Assembly (NCBI GenBank): GCA_003252395.1
Contig: QKEL01000014.1
Coordinates: forward strand, 248,001-312,000
Length of the DNA stretch: 64,000 nucleotides
Source of the DNA: Spirochaetales bacterium
Lineage (GTDB): Bacteria > Spirochaetota > Spirochaetia > Treponematales > Treponemataceae
Reading direction: 5' to 3'
Part shown: piece after piece, positions 41,496 to 50,024 of the stretch
How positions within the stretch are numbered: position 1 is the stretch's first letter
How the letters are laid out: every line of letters begins with the position of its first letter
Notes under the pieces: generated by a model
What the model saw: only the letters and a program-made list of their open reading frames with translations
Told to the model about the DNA's origin: nothing
The model's database searches: none
Made by a program: the position numbers and the translations under genes

Positions 41496-43289
41496 ATGAG
41501 CGGCAACCGCAGGCGCAGGGTTTGGTCCTACCTCTTTTTCCCCACGGGCTCGGTGCTCTTGCTCGCCCTTCTCGCCTTCGCCCTGGTCAGCGTTCTGGCG
41601 CTCAGGCGCACGGCGTACCGGCAAACCGAGGAAAACCTGCGCCAGTTCAGTTACGCGGTAACCCACTTTCTCGACGCCTACCCCGTGCTCACCGATTCCC
41701 GGGAACTCCAAAAATTCTGCGCCAATTTCGGGGCGGAACCCGATTTCCGCATCACGATAATCGGCCCGGACGGAAGGGTTGAGGCGGACTCCAACGCGGA
41801 ACCGGCCGCCATGGAAAACCACATGGACCGGCCCGAGGTGGCCGAAGCGCTCCAAAACCGGGAGGCGTACGTAATCCGCTACAGCACGACATTGGGCAAG
41901 CGGTTCGTGTATTTCGCCAAGCCCTACCGCGGGTACGTGGTGCGGCTCGCGGTGGCCATAGAATACGTGGACATGGGCTCGAGGCAGATACTCCTCGTGA
42001 TAGCGTTCGCGGCGGCCCTGATCATGCTTTTGGCCCTGGTCGTTTCGAGCCTGGTTTCCACCCGCCTGGTGGGCCCCCTCAGGAGGCTCGGCGATACCGC
42101 CGCGGAATACGCCCGGGGCCGCCTCGACGCAGAACTGGACCCGACGGGTTACCCCGAGGAGTTCACCCGGCTCGCCCAGGCGTATTCGGCCATGGCCGCC
42201 GCGCTCCGCGAAAAGATGGACGCCCTGGACGGGCAAAACCGCGAGACCGAGGCGATCCTCGCCTCGATGAGCGACGCCCTGGTGGTCCTGGACCGGAAAC
42301 GGCGCGTAGTCCGCGTCAACGCTGCGGCGGAATCGCTTTTCGGCATGGACTCCAGTGACGCGCGGGGAATGCCCCTTATCCAGTTCGTCCGCAATACGGA
42401 AATCGTCGATTTCGCCGCGGGCAACGGGGGAGAAAGCGAGCGGATCGTCGAGCTCCGGACGGCCGAGCGCGACGGCGGCAGGTGGCTCCTCGCCCGCTGG
42501 AGCGACGTGGGGGCCGACGGGGGCATATTGCTCATGCTCCACGACATTACGCGGCTCAAGCGCCTCGAGCGGATACGGAAGGATTTCGTCGCCAACGTGT
42601 CGCACGAACTCAAAACGCCGGTTACGTCGATTCAGGGCTTCATCGAAACCCTCAAGGACGGCGCGCTTGAAGACCCCGTCACCTCGCGGCGGTTTCTCGA
42701 TATCATGGAGCAGCAGTCAGCCCGGCTCACGGCCATCATCGGCGACCTTTTGACCATTTCGCGCCTAGAGCAGGAAGGGGCGTCCGAGATCGCGAAGGAA
42801 CCGACGAGCGTGGAAACCCTTTTCGCCGAAGCGGTAAACCTGTGCGCCGAGGAAGCGCGAAAAAAGCGCACCGGGATCGAGACCGAATGCCCTCCCGGCC
42901 TTACCTGGAACCTAAACGGCGGCCTTATCGAACAAGCCCTGGTCAACCTGGTGCAGAACGCGGTGAAATATAGCCCGGAAGGGGCGCGGGTCCGCGTGAG
43001 CGCCGAGGCGGTTACCGCGGATTCAGGCGGGTCGGGAGCCCTATTGATCACCGTATCCGATAACGGGCCGGGCATTCCCGAACGGTATCAGGAGCGGATT
43101 TTCGAGCGTTTTTACCGCATAGACAAGGGGCGCAGCCGGGACCAGGGCGGCACCGGGCTCGGGCTCTCCATCGTGCGCCATATCGCCTTGGCCCACGGCG
43201 GCACGGTCTCGCTGGAAAGCGCGGAGGGACGGGGGAGCGCGTTCACCGTTACCCTCCCCGCGGGACAGCCCGACGGAAATCTGTTATAG
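41496..43289 (+). CDS. phoR: Phosphate sensor histidine kinase PhoR
   Basis: 597 residues. Helix 1 at about residues 16-38, a periplasmic sensor of about 120 residues, helix 2 near 168-190, HAMP (RLVGPLRRLGDTAAEYARGR), PAS (LASMSDALVVLDRKRRVVRV), then HisKA with phospho-acceptor His370 (FVANVSHELKTPVTSIQGFI) and HATPase (NLVQNAVKYS, DNGPGIP, GGTGLGLSIV). Longer than E. coli PhoR (431), the extra length being the extracytoplasmic sensor found in Gram-positive types. Operon partner of phoB. The promoter of the next gene lies in its last codons. Confidence 0.92.
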   Translation: MSGNRRRRVWSYLFFPTGSVLLLALLAFALVSVLALRRTAYRQTEENLRQFSYAVTHFLDAYPVLTDSRELQKFCANFGAEPDFRITIIGPDGRVEADSNAEPAAMENHMDRPEVAEALQNREAYVIRYSTTLGKRFVYFAKPYRGYVVRLAVAIEYVDMGSRQILLVIAFAAALIMLLALVVSSLVSTRLVGPLRRLGDTAAEYARGRLDAELDPTGYPEEFTRLAQAYSAMAAALREKMDALDGQNRETEAILASMSDALVVLDRKRRVVRVNAAAESLFGMDSSDARGMPLIQFVRNTEIVDFAAGNGGESERIVELRTAERDGGRWLLARWSDVGADGGILLMLHDITRLKRLERIRKDFVANVSHELKTPVTSIQGFIETLKDGALEDPVTSRRFLDIMEQQSARLTAIIGDLLTISRLEQEGASEIAKEPTSVETLFAEAVNLCAEEARKKRTGIETECPPGLTWNLNGGLIEQALVNLVQNAVKYSPEGARVRVSAEAVTADSGGSGALLITVSDNGPGIPERYQERIFERFYRIDKGRSRDQGGTGLGLSIVRHIALAHGGTVSLESAEGRGSAFTVTLPAGQPDGNLL

Positions 43290-43290
43290 T
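43262..43290 (+). promoter_or_regulatory. Promoter of the rluA-type gene (leaderless type)
   Basis: GGGACA (43262-43267), 17-base spacer, TATAGT (43285-43290), then 7 bases to the ATG at 43298. Lies within the phoR 3' end. Confidence 0.55.
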
Positions 43291-43297
43291 TCGGTAC

Positions 43298-44188
43298 ATG
43301 AAGCAGAACGAGCCGTTTACGATACTCTATCAGGACGACGACATGATCGTGGTCAATAAGGCCTCGGGCCTCCTCGTCGCGTCGGACCGATGGGACCCCG
43401 ACGCCCCCCGCCTGGACCTGGCGGTTACCAAGGCGCTTTTCGGCGGGCAAGAAGCCGACGCCGGGACGGAAGACGCCGCGGAATCGAACGGGGGGGATAG
43501 CGGCGACGAGACCGTAGGCGCCGACGGCGAAAACCAACGGGCGGCCCGTACGCGAAGGCTCTACGCGGTACACAGGATTGATAAGGACACCTCGGGAATC
43601 GTCATATACGCGAAAACGGCGGAAGCCCACCGGGCGTTGAGCATGGCCTTCGAGAAGCGGGAAGTGCATAAGACCTACCATGCCCTGAGCCACGGCCGGC
43701 CCGTCTGGGAAGAAACCGAGGCGAGCGATCCACTGCGCGCGGACGGCGACCTGAAACACAGGACGGTCAGGGACCGGCGGCACGGCAAGGAATCGCTGAC
43801 CCTCTTCAGGAATATCGGCCCCTGCGGCAAGTATTGCTGGATCGAGGCCCGGCCCGTCACGGGACGCACCCATCAGATTCGCGTTCACCTGCAGCTATCG
43901 GGATTGCCCATCGCGTGCGATCCACTCTACGGCGACGGGAAGCCGCTGTTCCTCTCGAGCATCAAGCGTTCCTGGCGGGGGGACTCCTTCGCCGAGCGAC
44001 CGCTCTTGGACCGGCTCGCGCTGCATGCCTGGCGGGTGGAATTGGCGCACCCGATCACCGGGGAACCCCTGGTCATTACGGCGCCCTACCCCCGGGACCT
44101 CGAAAGCACGCGGAAACAGCTTAAGAAAATGTACAAAACCGATCCCCTGGAGGGAAGCGACGGGGACGGGGAAGCGGATTCCGAATAG
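43298..44188 (+). CDS. RluA-family RNA pseudouridine synthase
   Basis: 296 residues. Converts particular uridines of rRNA or tRNA to pseudouridine. Motif I DDDMIVVNKASGLLV, motif II with the catalytic Asp95 (LYAVHRIDKDTSGIVIYAK), motif III (ARPVTGRTHQIRVHLQLSGL, then CDPLYGDG). No S4 domain. A charged insert of about 35 residues (EADAGTEDAAESNGGDSGDE) separates motifs I and II. Which uridine it modifies cannot be told from sequence. No ribosome site; starts at a leaderless promoter. Convergent with the ACT gene. Confidence 0.92.
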   Translation: MKQNEPFTILYQDDDMIVVNKASGLLVASDRWDPDAPRLDLAVTKALFGGQEADAGTEDAAESNGGDSGDETVGADGENQRAARTRRLYAVHRIDKDTSGIVIYAKTAEAHRALSMAFEKREVHKTYHALSHGRPVWEETEASDPLRADGDLKHRTVRDRRHGKESLTLFRNIGPCGKYCWIEARPVTGRTHQIRVHLQLSGLPIACDPLYGDGKPLFLSSIKRSWRGDSFAERPLLDRLALHAWRVELAHPITGEPLVITAPYPRDLESTRKQLKKMYKTDPLEGSDGDGEADSE

Positions 44189-44229
44189 CGTTCGGGAGAA
44201 GGCGCCGTCCGGCGCGAAGGGAGGCCCGG

Positions 44230-44616
44230 TCAGTCCCGGCCGATCTCGAACCCGGCGAGGGATAGCGCTTCCAGCGCCCGCTCCCGCTCCGCTTCCTTGA
44301 CCAAGACGTAATCGGTGTCGAAGGTGGATACGGCGAAAATGCTGATCGAGGCCTTCGCCAGCGGCGCCGCGAGGGACTCAAGGACCCCCGTGAGCGAAAA
44401 ATCCAGGGGCCCTTCCAGCTTAACCAGGGACCACCCCGCCTCTATCGAGTCGGGCCGCAGCCCGCCCGCGCAAGCGGTCTCGTATACCACGGAAATTTCC
44501 TCGGCGGTGCGCGTAACGCTCACGAAGCCCCGGCCCGAAAACGCGTCGCGGGGTATTTTCGCATTTGGCGAAAACCGGGCGATCGCGTACTGCCCCGGCA
44601 CGACCGATACGGTCAC
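44230..44616 (-). CDS. Double ACT-domain protein
   Basis: 128 residues. Fits the small two-ACT proteins related to the CASTOR/ACT_7 group: first half GQYAIARFSPNAKIP with EEISVVYET; second half EGPLDFSLTGVLESLAAPLA, then ASISIFAVSTFDTDYVLVKE. ACT domains bind amino acids, so this may be a free-standing sensor. Start GTG 44614-44616 overlaps the stop of the preceding methyltransferase by four bases (GTGA). The 41-base convergent gap to rluA holds a small GCGCC-GTCC-GGCGC hairpin. Confidence 0.8.
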   Translation of the reverse strand: MTVSVVPGQYAIARFSPNAKIPRDAFSGRGFVSVTRTAEEISVVYETACAGGLRPDSIEAGWSLVKLEGPLDFSLTGVLESLAAPLAKASISIFAVSTFDTDYVLVKEAERERALEALSLAGFEIGRD

Positions 44617-46328
44617 CGTTCCCCCCCGCTACGGGGCTTGCCCGGCCTTCTTGACGGGCCGGCGGGTCCGGTTCGGGGTCGATCGCCGCCGCGGCCGGCA
44701 TTCCCGGGGCGCGGGCCATCATTCCCGTGACGCGGGCCATCATTCCCGTTGCGCGTGCCGGCATTCCCGGGGCGCGGGCCCCGTTCGGCGGCAGGCGCGC
44801 CCCCGTCCAGTTCTATCAATAGGGCTCCCGATTTTTCGTCGCGCCGGGGATACCTGCCCGCGGGACGGGGAAGGCGCAACAAGGCCCCGGAACCGCTTTC
44901 CGCGCCGGGAGCCTCGTCGGAAAGCCATTTGCCCGAGGGGCCGCTCCCCGTAACGAGTACCATGCCCAGTTCGGAACAGCCATACCTTCCGGTGCGGTAG
45001 TCGGGCAGCCGAATCGGATCGGAGGCGACGCGGACGTCGAGCGCGCCGAAGCGGCCCGCCAAGGCAGAAACGCGTTCCCGGTCCGACGCGGCAGAAGCAG
45101 TCGATTCGCCTCCCGACGGCACGGATTCCGCGACGTCGGCGGGTTCGCCCGCATCTTCGGAAGCGGCCGATTCGTCTGGGGCGGCCTTCCGCCCATCCCT
45201 TACGGCGTACACGAAAGACAGGGCAGCTCGGTCCTTCGAAAGGCCCGCCTCGTCCGAAAGCGCATGCAGGGCCTTGGGCGCGTCGGCGGTATCGAAGACG
45301 AAATGGCACCACTTGCCGCCCCGAAGACCCGCGAAGGGACAGACGCCCTCGTGCGGGCAGGGGCTCGCGGGCATGAAATCGAGGCGCATGAGGGAGTCGC
45401 GCATGAGGGAAACGAAACGGCCGGCCAGGGGCACGCCGGGCTCGATAAGCAGCACGGCGGCCCGGTCCTCGGCATAGCTTGCGAGGCTTCTCGCGTGCCG
45501 CTTGGCCTGGGCCTCGATCGGGTCGGGATCGTCCCAAAAAAGCTCGTTGAACATATTGGCGCTGGCGACCAGGCGCACCCGGCGGCGGAGGGAAACCCCG
45601 AGCTCGCCCTTGATGCGGATGATCTGCCAGGGCTCGTGGCCGGTCTTCGCCGCGAGGCTCAGGAACAGCTCCTCCCCGGCGGAAAGGGCGTTTTGGGAAA
45701 GGTCCACGCAATACCAGACGATTTTTTTCGACCGCAGCTCGGGCCGGGCCATCCATAGGGCGATGGGCAGGGTAAGCGGGCCCGAACCAAGGTCCACCGC
45801 GGCGTCGCCGTCGTCCAACGCGGGGCTGAGGCCGGAAAAGAGCCGGGTCAGGCGAACGAGGTTCCACCACATGTAATAGCGGATATACGCCGACAGGACG
45901 GGGGGCTCGTTCATGTACCCCACGCGGCGCTCCGAGCGTTCGTCGGTAAGCTCGTGGGAAAGCGAGCGGATATCGGCGGGGAGCTGATGAAGCTTGCGGC
46001 TGTCCAGGGGCATGACGGACTGCGCGAGCTCGGGGAACCCTTCGAGCAGCTTTTGGGTTTCAGCCGAAAGGCCCGCGAATACCGGCGTGCCGGTTTCCGA
46101 CGGGGTAAAGCGGGCATAGGGGCGACGGGGCGCGAAATCGGGGCGGGCCGCGCCTTCGTCCGCGCGCGGAGGCCTCTTACCGGCGGGGGCGGGGCTCGCC
46201 GTCGGGGGAACGCCGCCGGCCCCGGCACGCGCTGCCTTTTTGCCCGGTTTTTCAGACCGCCGTTTGCGCTGGTCCAAGATATTCTGATAAAAAGGTTTGT
46301 CGGGAGACCCGTTCTTTTCGTCTTTCAT
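44613..46328 (-). CDS. Rsm22/METTL17-like putative rRNA methyltransferase with four-Cys site
   Basis: 571 residues. A basic N-terminus, then a SAM-fold core (AAVDLGSGPLTLPIALWMAR at about 177-196, then VWYCVDLSQNALSAGE, LVASANMFNELFW). Next is the Rsm22 hallmark LLIEPGVPLAGRFVSLMRDS and a Cys cluster: Cys324, Cys330, Cys341 and Cys451 (CPHEGVC, WCHF, YGCSEL). In human METTL17 four such cysteines hold a [4Fe-4S] cluster, so the same is likely here. The family acts on the small ribosomal subunit. The C-terminal 50 residues are four heptads of the GPRPGNA type and an Arg/Gly/Pro-rich end. GGGAGG precedes the ATG. Confidence 0.85.
   Translation of the reverse strand: MKDEKNGSPDKPFYQNILDQRKRRSEKPGKKAARAGAGGVPPTASPAPAGKRPPRADEGAARPDFAPRRPYARFTPSETGTPVFAGLSAETQKLLEGFPELAQSVMPLDSRKLHQLPADIRSLSHELTDERSERRVGYMNEPPVLSAYIRYYMWWNLVRLTRLFSGLSPALDDGDAAVDLGSGPLTLPIALWMARPELRSKKIVWYCVDLSQNALSAGEELFLSLAAKTGHEPWQIIRIKGELGVSLRRRVRLVASANMFNELFWDDPDPIEAQAKRHARSLASYAEDRAAVLLIEPGVPLAGRFVSLMRDSLMRLDFMPASPCPHEGVCPFAGLRGGKWCHFVFDTADAPKALHALSDEAGLSKDRAALSFVYAVRDGRKAAPDESAASEDAGEPADVAESVPSGGESTASAASDRERVSALAGRFGALDVRVASDPIRLPDYRTGRYGCSELGMVLVTGSGPSGKWLSDEAPGAESGSGALLRLPRPAGRYPRRDEKSGALLIELDGGAPAAERGPRPGNAGTRNGNDGPRHGNDGPRPGNAGRGGDRPRTGPAGPSRRPGKPRSGGER
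44697..44780 (-). repeat. Four 21-base tandem repeats coding a heptapeptide
   Basis: Exactly four units of GGCATTCCCGGGGCGCGGGCC type, first and last identical, inner two with few changes. In frame in the methyltransferase gene, reading GPRPGNA, GPRHGND, GTRNGND, GPRPGNA. Able to expand or shrink by slippage without frameshift. Confidence 0.9.
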
Positions 46329-46371
46329 GATTGCCTCCCTGAGGGTATGTAAAAAAAAGAAAATCCTTATA

Positions 46372-46400
46372 GTTATAGCGGGAACCGCGGGACTTCACAA
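46372..46400 (-). promoter_or_regulatory. Promoter of the Rsm22-ACT operon
   Basis: Minus-strand TTGTGA (46395-46400), 17-base spacer, TATAAC (46372-46377), with an ordinary leader of about 37 bases containing GGGAGG. Confidence 0.6.
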
Positions 46401-46508
46401 GGGTCGCGGCGCGGCCTTCGCGCAGGTCGCGGGCCGCGTGCTTTGTTTTTACTATTGAAAGCCGGTTATTTCACGGGAGGGCGTCCAATAGGCGAAACGG
46501 GCCGCCTG

Positions 46509-48056
46509 TCAGTTGCCCTCCGGCTTCATCGTCGGGAAGAGGATAACGTCGCGGATGGAGTAGGAGTCGGTGAGGAACATGACCAGCCGGTCTATGCCGA
46601 TGCCGAGCCCGCCGGTGGGCGGCATGCCGACCTCGAGGCTCGAGACGAAATCCTCGTCGAGGGCGTAGGCCTCGTCGTCGCCCAGGGTCCGCTCGCGGGC
46701 CTGCTGGGTAAAGCGGTCCATCTGCACGATGGGGTCGTTCAGCTCGGAATAGGCGTTGCCGAGTTCCCGGCCGTACACGAAGCACTCAAAGCGTTCCGTC
46801 ATCGTCGGGTCCCCCGGCTTTTGCTTGGTCAGCGGGGAAATGTCGGTGGGATAGTCCATGACGAAGGTGGGCTGAATCAGGTTTTTCTCCGCGAACTTCT
46901 CGAAGGCGGCGTTCAGGATATCGCCCTTGGTGCAGTCCTTCAGCTTTTTCTTGAGCTCTTCCTCGAGTCCCAGCTCCTTCGCGAGCTTCCGGGCGGCCTC
47001 GTCGTCCGGCACCGCGGAGAAATCGGGGCCCCCGTTTTCGCGGACCGCGTCGACCATCGTGACGCGCTTCCAGGGCGCCGCGAATTCAAGCTCCGTTCCC
47101 TGGTAGGTTACCTTGGTCGAGCCCGTGGCCCGCACGGCGGCGTGGGAAACGAGCCCTTCGCACAGTTCCATCATCCCCTTGTAGTCCGTATAGGCCTGAT
47201 AGAGCTCGATCATCGTGAACTCGGGGTTGTGTCGAATGTCGATTCCCTCGTTGCGGAAATTCTTGCCCATGTCGTACACCCGCTCCATGCCGCCGACGAT
47301 ACAGCGCTTCAGGTGCAGTTCCGTCGCGATGCGGAGATAAAGCTGCATGTTCAGGGCGTTCGACTTCGTGACGAAGGGCTTCGCGGCGGCCCCGGAGGCT
47401 ATGGTGGAGAGGACGGGGGTCTCTACCTCGAGGAAGCCCCGCTCGTCCAGGTACTCGCGCACCGCGCGGATTATCTTCGTCCGTTTCTTGAAGGTCTCCA
47501 TCACGTCGGGGTTCACGATCATGTCCACGTAGCGGCGGCGGTACCGCAGCTCCGGGTCCTTTAAGCCGTGATACTTCTCGGGCAGGGGCTCGAGCGCCTT
47601 GGCCAGAAGCGTGACCTTCTTCGCGTGGACGGAGATCTCGCCGCGCCGGGTGCGGAACACGAAACCCGTCACGCCGATAATATCGCCCATGTCGTAGGTC
47701 TTGATCCGGTCCCACTCGGCGCCCCCGAATTCCTCGACGTTCAGGTATACCTGGATCCTGCCGTCCCTGTCGCGCAGGTCCACGAAGGCCGCCTTCCCGA
47801 TATCGCGGAACGACATGACGCGGCCGGCGACGGAAACGTCGGCGTTTTCGAGCGACTCGAAACCGGCCTTTATTTCGGCGGAATGGTGGGTCTGATCGAA
47901 ACGGACGACGGAAAAGGGGTCGAGCCCCTCCGCCTGCAGGGCGGCCAGTTTATCGCGGCGAACCCGCTGTTGCTCGCTCAAGGAAAGGGATTGGTCCTCG
48001 CCCGCGGCGGCGCGCGTCGGGAGGGCGGTATTTGAATCGGGGGTGCTGTCGGCCAT
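46509..48056 (-). CDS. lysS: Lysyl-tRNA synthetase, class II
   Basis: 515 residues. OB-fold anticodon-binding domain ([20 protein letters not shown]) and class II catalytic core: motif 1 [20 protein letters not shown], motif 2 [20 protein letters not shown], motif 3 [17 protein letters not shown]. Charges tRNA-Lys. This is the class II form, whereas Borrelia and Treponema pallidum are known for the unrelated class I enzyme. GGAG lies 6 bases before the ATG; the promoter is 40 bases upstream. Confidence 0.97.
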   Translation of the reverse strand: MADSTPDSNTALPTRAAAGEDQSLSLSEQQRVRRDKLAALQAEGLDPFSVVRFDQTHHSAEIKAGFESLENADVSVAGRVMSFRDIGKAAFVDLRDRDGRIQVYLNVEEFGGAEWDRIKTYDMGDIIGVTGFVFRTRRGEISVHAKKVTLLAKALEPLPEKYHGLKDPELRYRRRYVDMIVNPDVMETFKKRTKIIRAVREYLDERGFLEVETPVLSTIASGAAAKPFVTKSNALNMQLYLRIATELHLKRCIVGGMERVYDMGKNFRNEGIDIRHNPEFTMIELYQAYTDYKGMMELCEGLVSHAAVRATGSTKVTYQGTELEFAAPWKRVTMVDAVRENGGPDFSAVPDDEAARKLAKELGLEEELKKKLKDCTKGDILNAAFEKFAEKNLIQPTFVMDYPTDISPLTKQKPGDPTMTERFECFVYGRELGNAYSELNDPIVQMDRFTQQARERTLGDDEAYALDEDFVSSLEVGMPPTGGLGIGIDRLVMFLTDSYSIRDVILFPTMKPEGN

Positions 48057-48093
48057 AACTACTCCAAGGATACGATGGGGGATCTTTGCCGCG

Positions 48094-48102
48094 ATTATAG
48101 CA
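48094..48102 (-). promoter_or_regulatory. lysS extended -10 promoter
   Basis: Minus-strand TGC-TATAAT, a full extended -10 box. The -35 region is poor and preceded by a run of six T in the spacer. Leader about 32 bases with a GGAG ribosome site. Confidence 0.6.
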
Positions 48103-48152
48103 AAAAAGGAATTTGAATTCTCGCCTTTTTAGGAGAGGCGGCCGAAAAAGCC

Positions 48153-48542
48153 TCAGTCGGCCCGGTTTTTCCGCGCCAGGGCGTAGATCGCGAGAAGGTC
48201 TTGCCGGAGCTCGCCGATCGCCTTTCGCGCCGCGGCGAGTTTACCGTCCCCGTCGGCTCCGGGCGGATCGCCGGCCGGCGGCGCGTCCGGCTCGGCCGGA
48301 AAGGAGGCCTCTCCCGTCAACTCGCGCATCAGGCGCTCGCCCGCGCCCTCGAGGGTAAATTTATGCCCGTGAATGAGTTCTTTCAGGCGGAGGATAAGCT
48401 CCACGTCCCGGGAGGAATACACGCGCCTGCCGCGGTCGTCCTTGCGGGGACGCAGGAAGGTGACCGTTTCTTCCCAGTAGCGGAGCACGTGGGCCTTGAG
48501 CCCGGTCAGGCGCTCCACCTCGCCGATGGAATACTCAGCCAT
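48153..48542 (-). CDS. MerR-family transcription regulator
   Basis: 129 residues. N-terminal MerR winged helix-turn-helix: YSIGEVERLTGLKAHVLRYW, then PRKDDRGRRVYSSRDVELIL, then a helix LKELIHGHKFTLEGAGERL. After an Asp/Pro/Gly-rich linker a short coiled-coil-like helix follows (KLAAARKAIGELRQDLLAIY). No effector-binding domain or metal-binding cysteines, so the ligand is unknown. Starts 12 bases after der, so probably co-transcribed with ptsI-der. Confidence 0.88.
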   Translation of the reverse strand: MAEYSIGEVERLTGLKAHVLRYWEETVTFLRPRKDDRGRRVYSSRDVELILRLKELIHGHKFTLEGAGERLMRELTGEASFPAEPDAPPAGDPPGADGDGKLAAARKAIGELRQDLLAIYALARKNRAD

Positions 48543-48554
48543 GGCGGCGCGGGC

Positions 48555-50024
48555 TCACCGTTCCCGGTCTTCCCACTTTTTACGGCTTCCCTTCACTTCC
48601 ACCACCACCGGGATCTTGTCGAAACCGAGATCCTTGCGGATTCGGTTTCGGATATAGGCGACGTAGGAATCGGTCACCGCGTCGGGACGGGTGGCGAAGG
48701 CGAGGAATTTCACGGGATTCGCCTGCGTCTGCACCAGGTAGCGGATCTTGAACTTGTTCGTCCTCCCCTGGGGAGGCGGCGCCGCGGCGACCCAGTCGGC
48801 CAGGGCCAGGTTGAGGGCGCTGGTTTCGACCTTTCGCGAAAGCTGGGAGTAGAGCTCAAGGGCGGTATTCAAAAGCTCGTTCACGCCGGTGCCCTGCAGG
48901 GCCGACAGGGCGAGCACCGGGGCGAACTCCATCTGGCCGAACATGACCTTCATGTCTTTAACCGCTTTCTTGAAGGTCTTCGCGTCCTGATCCATGGTGT
49001 CCCACTTGTTGAGCACGAAAATGACCCCGAGCCCCTCGGCGCTCGCGTGGGCGATGATTTTCTTGTCCTGCTCCGCGAGCCCTTCCTTCGCGTCTATCAT
49101 GTGCACCACGATGTCGGCGTGCTTGAGGGTCTTGATGGCGCGGTTTACCGAGTAGTACTCGATATCCTCGTGAACCCGGCTCTTGCGCCTGATTCCCGCC
49201 GTGTCCAGCACCTGGAACTTGCGTTTCTTGTACGTGAACTCGCCTTCCACCACGTCGCGTGTGGTGCCGGCGATATCGGAAACGATGGAGGCATCGGTGC
49301 CCGTGAGCCGGTTCGAGAGGGTGGACTTACCGGTGTTCGGCTTTCCCACGATGGCGAGGCGGATATGGGTCTCGGCCTCGCCTTCCTCGACGCGGGAAAA
49401 ATCGAGTCGCTTGGTAATGGCCTCGCCCAGCTCGAGAATATTGTCCCCGTGCTCGGCGCTGATGAAAATCACCTCTTCGAAGCCGTACTGGAGGAAGTTC
49501 CACGCGTCGGATTCCCTTCGCCCGCCCTCGGTCTTGTTAACGGCCACCAAGAGCCGGTTCCGGTAGGGCCTGAGGAGCTCGATGAATTCCTCGTCCTCGG
49601 CGGTCGCGGGGCCCGCCTCGAGCATGAGGAGGATGAGGTCGGCCTTTTTCAATGACGCGACGGTCTTATCGACCACGAGCTCGTCCATCTCGGCTTCCCA
49701 GGTCCCGGCCACGCGGTCGAGCTTGAAGCCGCCGGTATCCATGACGCGCACGGGCATGCCGTTGATGAAGGCGTTCTCCTCGATGGGGTCGCGGGTCACG
49801 CCCGGCGTGGGGTCGGTAATGGCGCGGCGTTTCCGCAGGAACCGGTTGAAGAGGGTGGACTTTCCCACGTTGGGGCGCCCCACGATCACCACGAGGGGCG
49901 CGTTCCGGTATGCTTTGTCGGTATCGAATTCCCGCGCGCCGGTCTCGGCCTCGGCCCCGACCAGTGCATCGCCATTCAGGTCGCCATCGTTCGTATCGTC
50001 GTCGACTCTATTCTTTCTACTCAT
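48555..50024 (-). CDS. der: GTPase Der (EngA), ribosome assembly
   Basis: 489 residues with two tandem GTPase domains and a C-terminal KH-like domain, the Der layout. First domain: GRPNVGKST, TPGVTRDP, DTGG. Second: GKPNTGKST, AGTTRD, DTAGIRRKSR, NKWD. The first-domain G4 motif is NKTE rather than NKxD. Acts in assembly of the 50S subunit. A 40-residue acidic N-terminal extension precedes the first domain. Its ATG lies 8 bases inside the end of ptsI, an unusual pairing that couples a sugar-transport enzyme to a ribosome-assembly factor. Confidence 0.97.
   Translation of the reverse strand: MSRKNRVDDDTNDGDLNGDALVGAEAETGAREFDTDKAYRNAPLVVIVGRPNVGKSTLFNRFLRKRRAITDPTPGVTRDPIEENAFINGMPVRVMDTGGFKLDRVAGTWEAEMDELVVDKTVASLKKADLILLMLEAGPATAEDEEFIELLRPYRNRLLVAVNKTEGGRRESDAWNFLQYGFEEVIFISAEHGDNILELGEAITKRLDFSRVEEGEAETHIRLAIVGKPNTGKSTLSNRLTGTDASIVSDIAGTTRDVVEGEFTYKKRKFQVLDTAGIRRKSRVHEDIEYYSVNRAIKTLKHADIVVHMIDAKEGLAEQDKKIIAHASAEGLGVIFVLNKWDTMDQDAKTFKKAVKDMKVMFGQMEFAPVLALSALQGTGVNELLNTALELYSQLSRKVETSALNLALADWVAAAPPPQGRTNKFKIRYLVQTQANPVKFLAFATRPDAVTDSYVAYIRNRIRKDLGFDKIPVVVEVKGSRKKWEDRER

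Noticed and set aside
44697..44780. Tandem repeats considered as a CRISPR array
   Set aside because: Units are contiguous without spacers and encode an in-frame heptapeptide.
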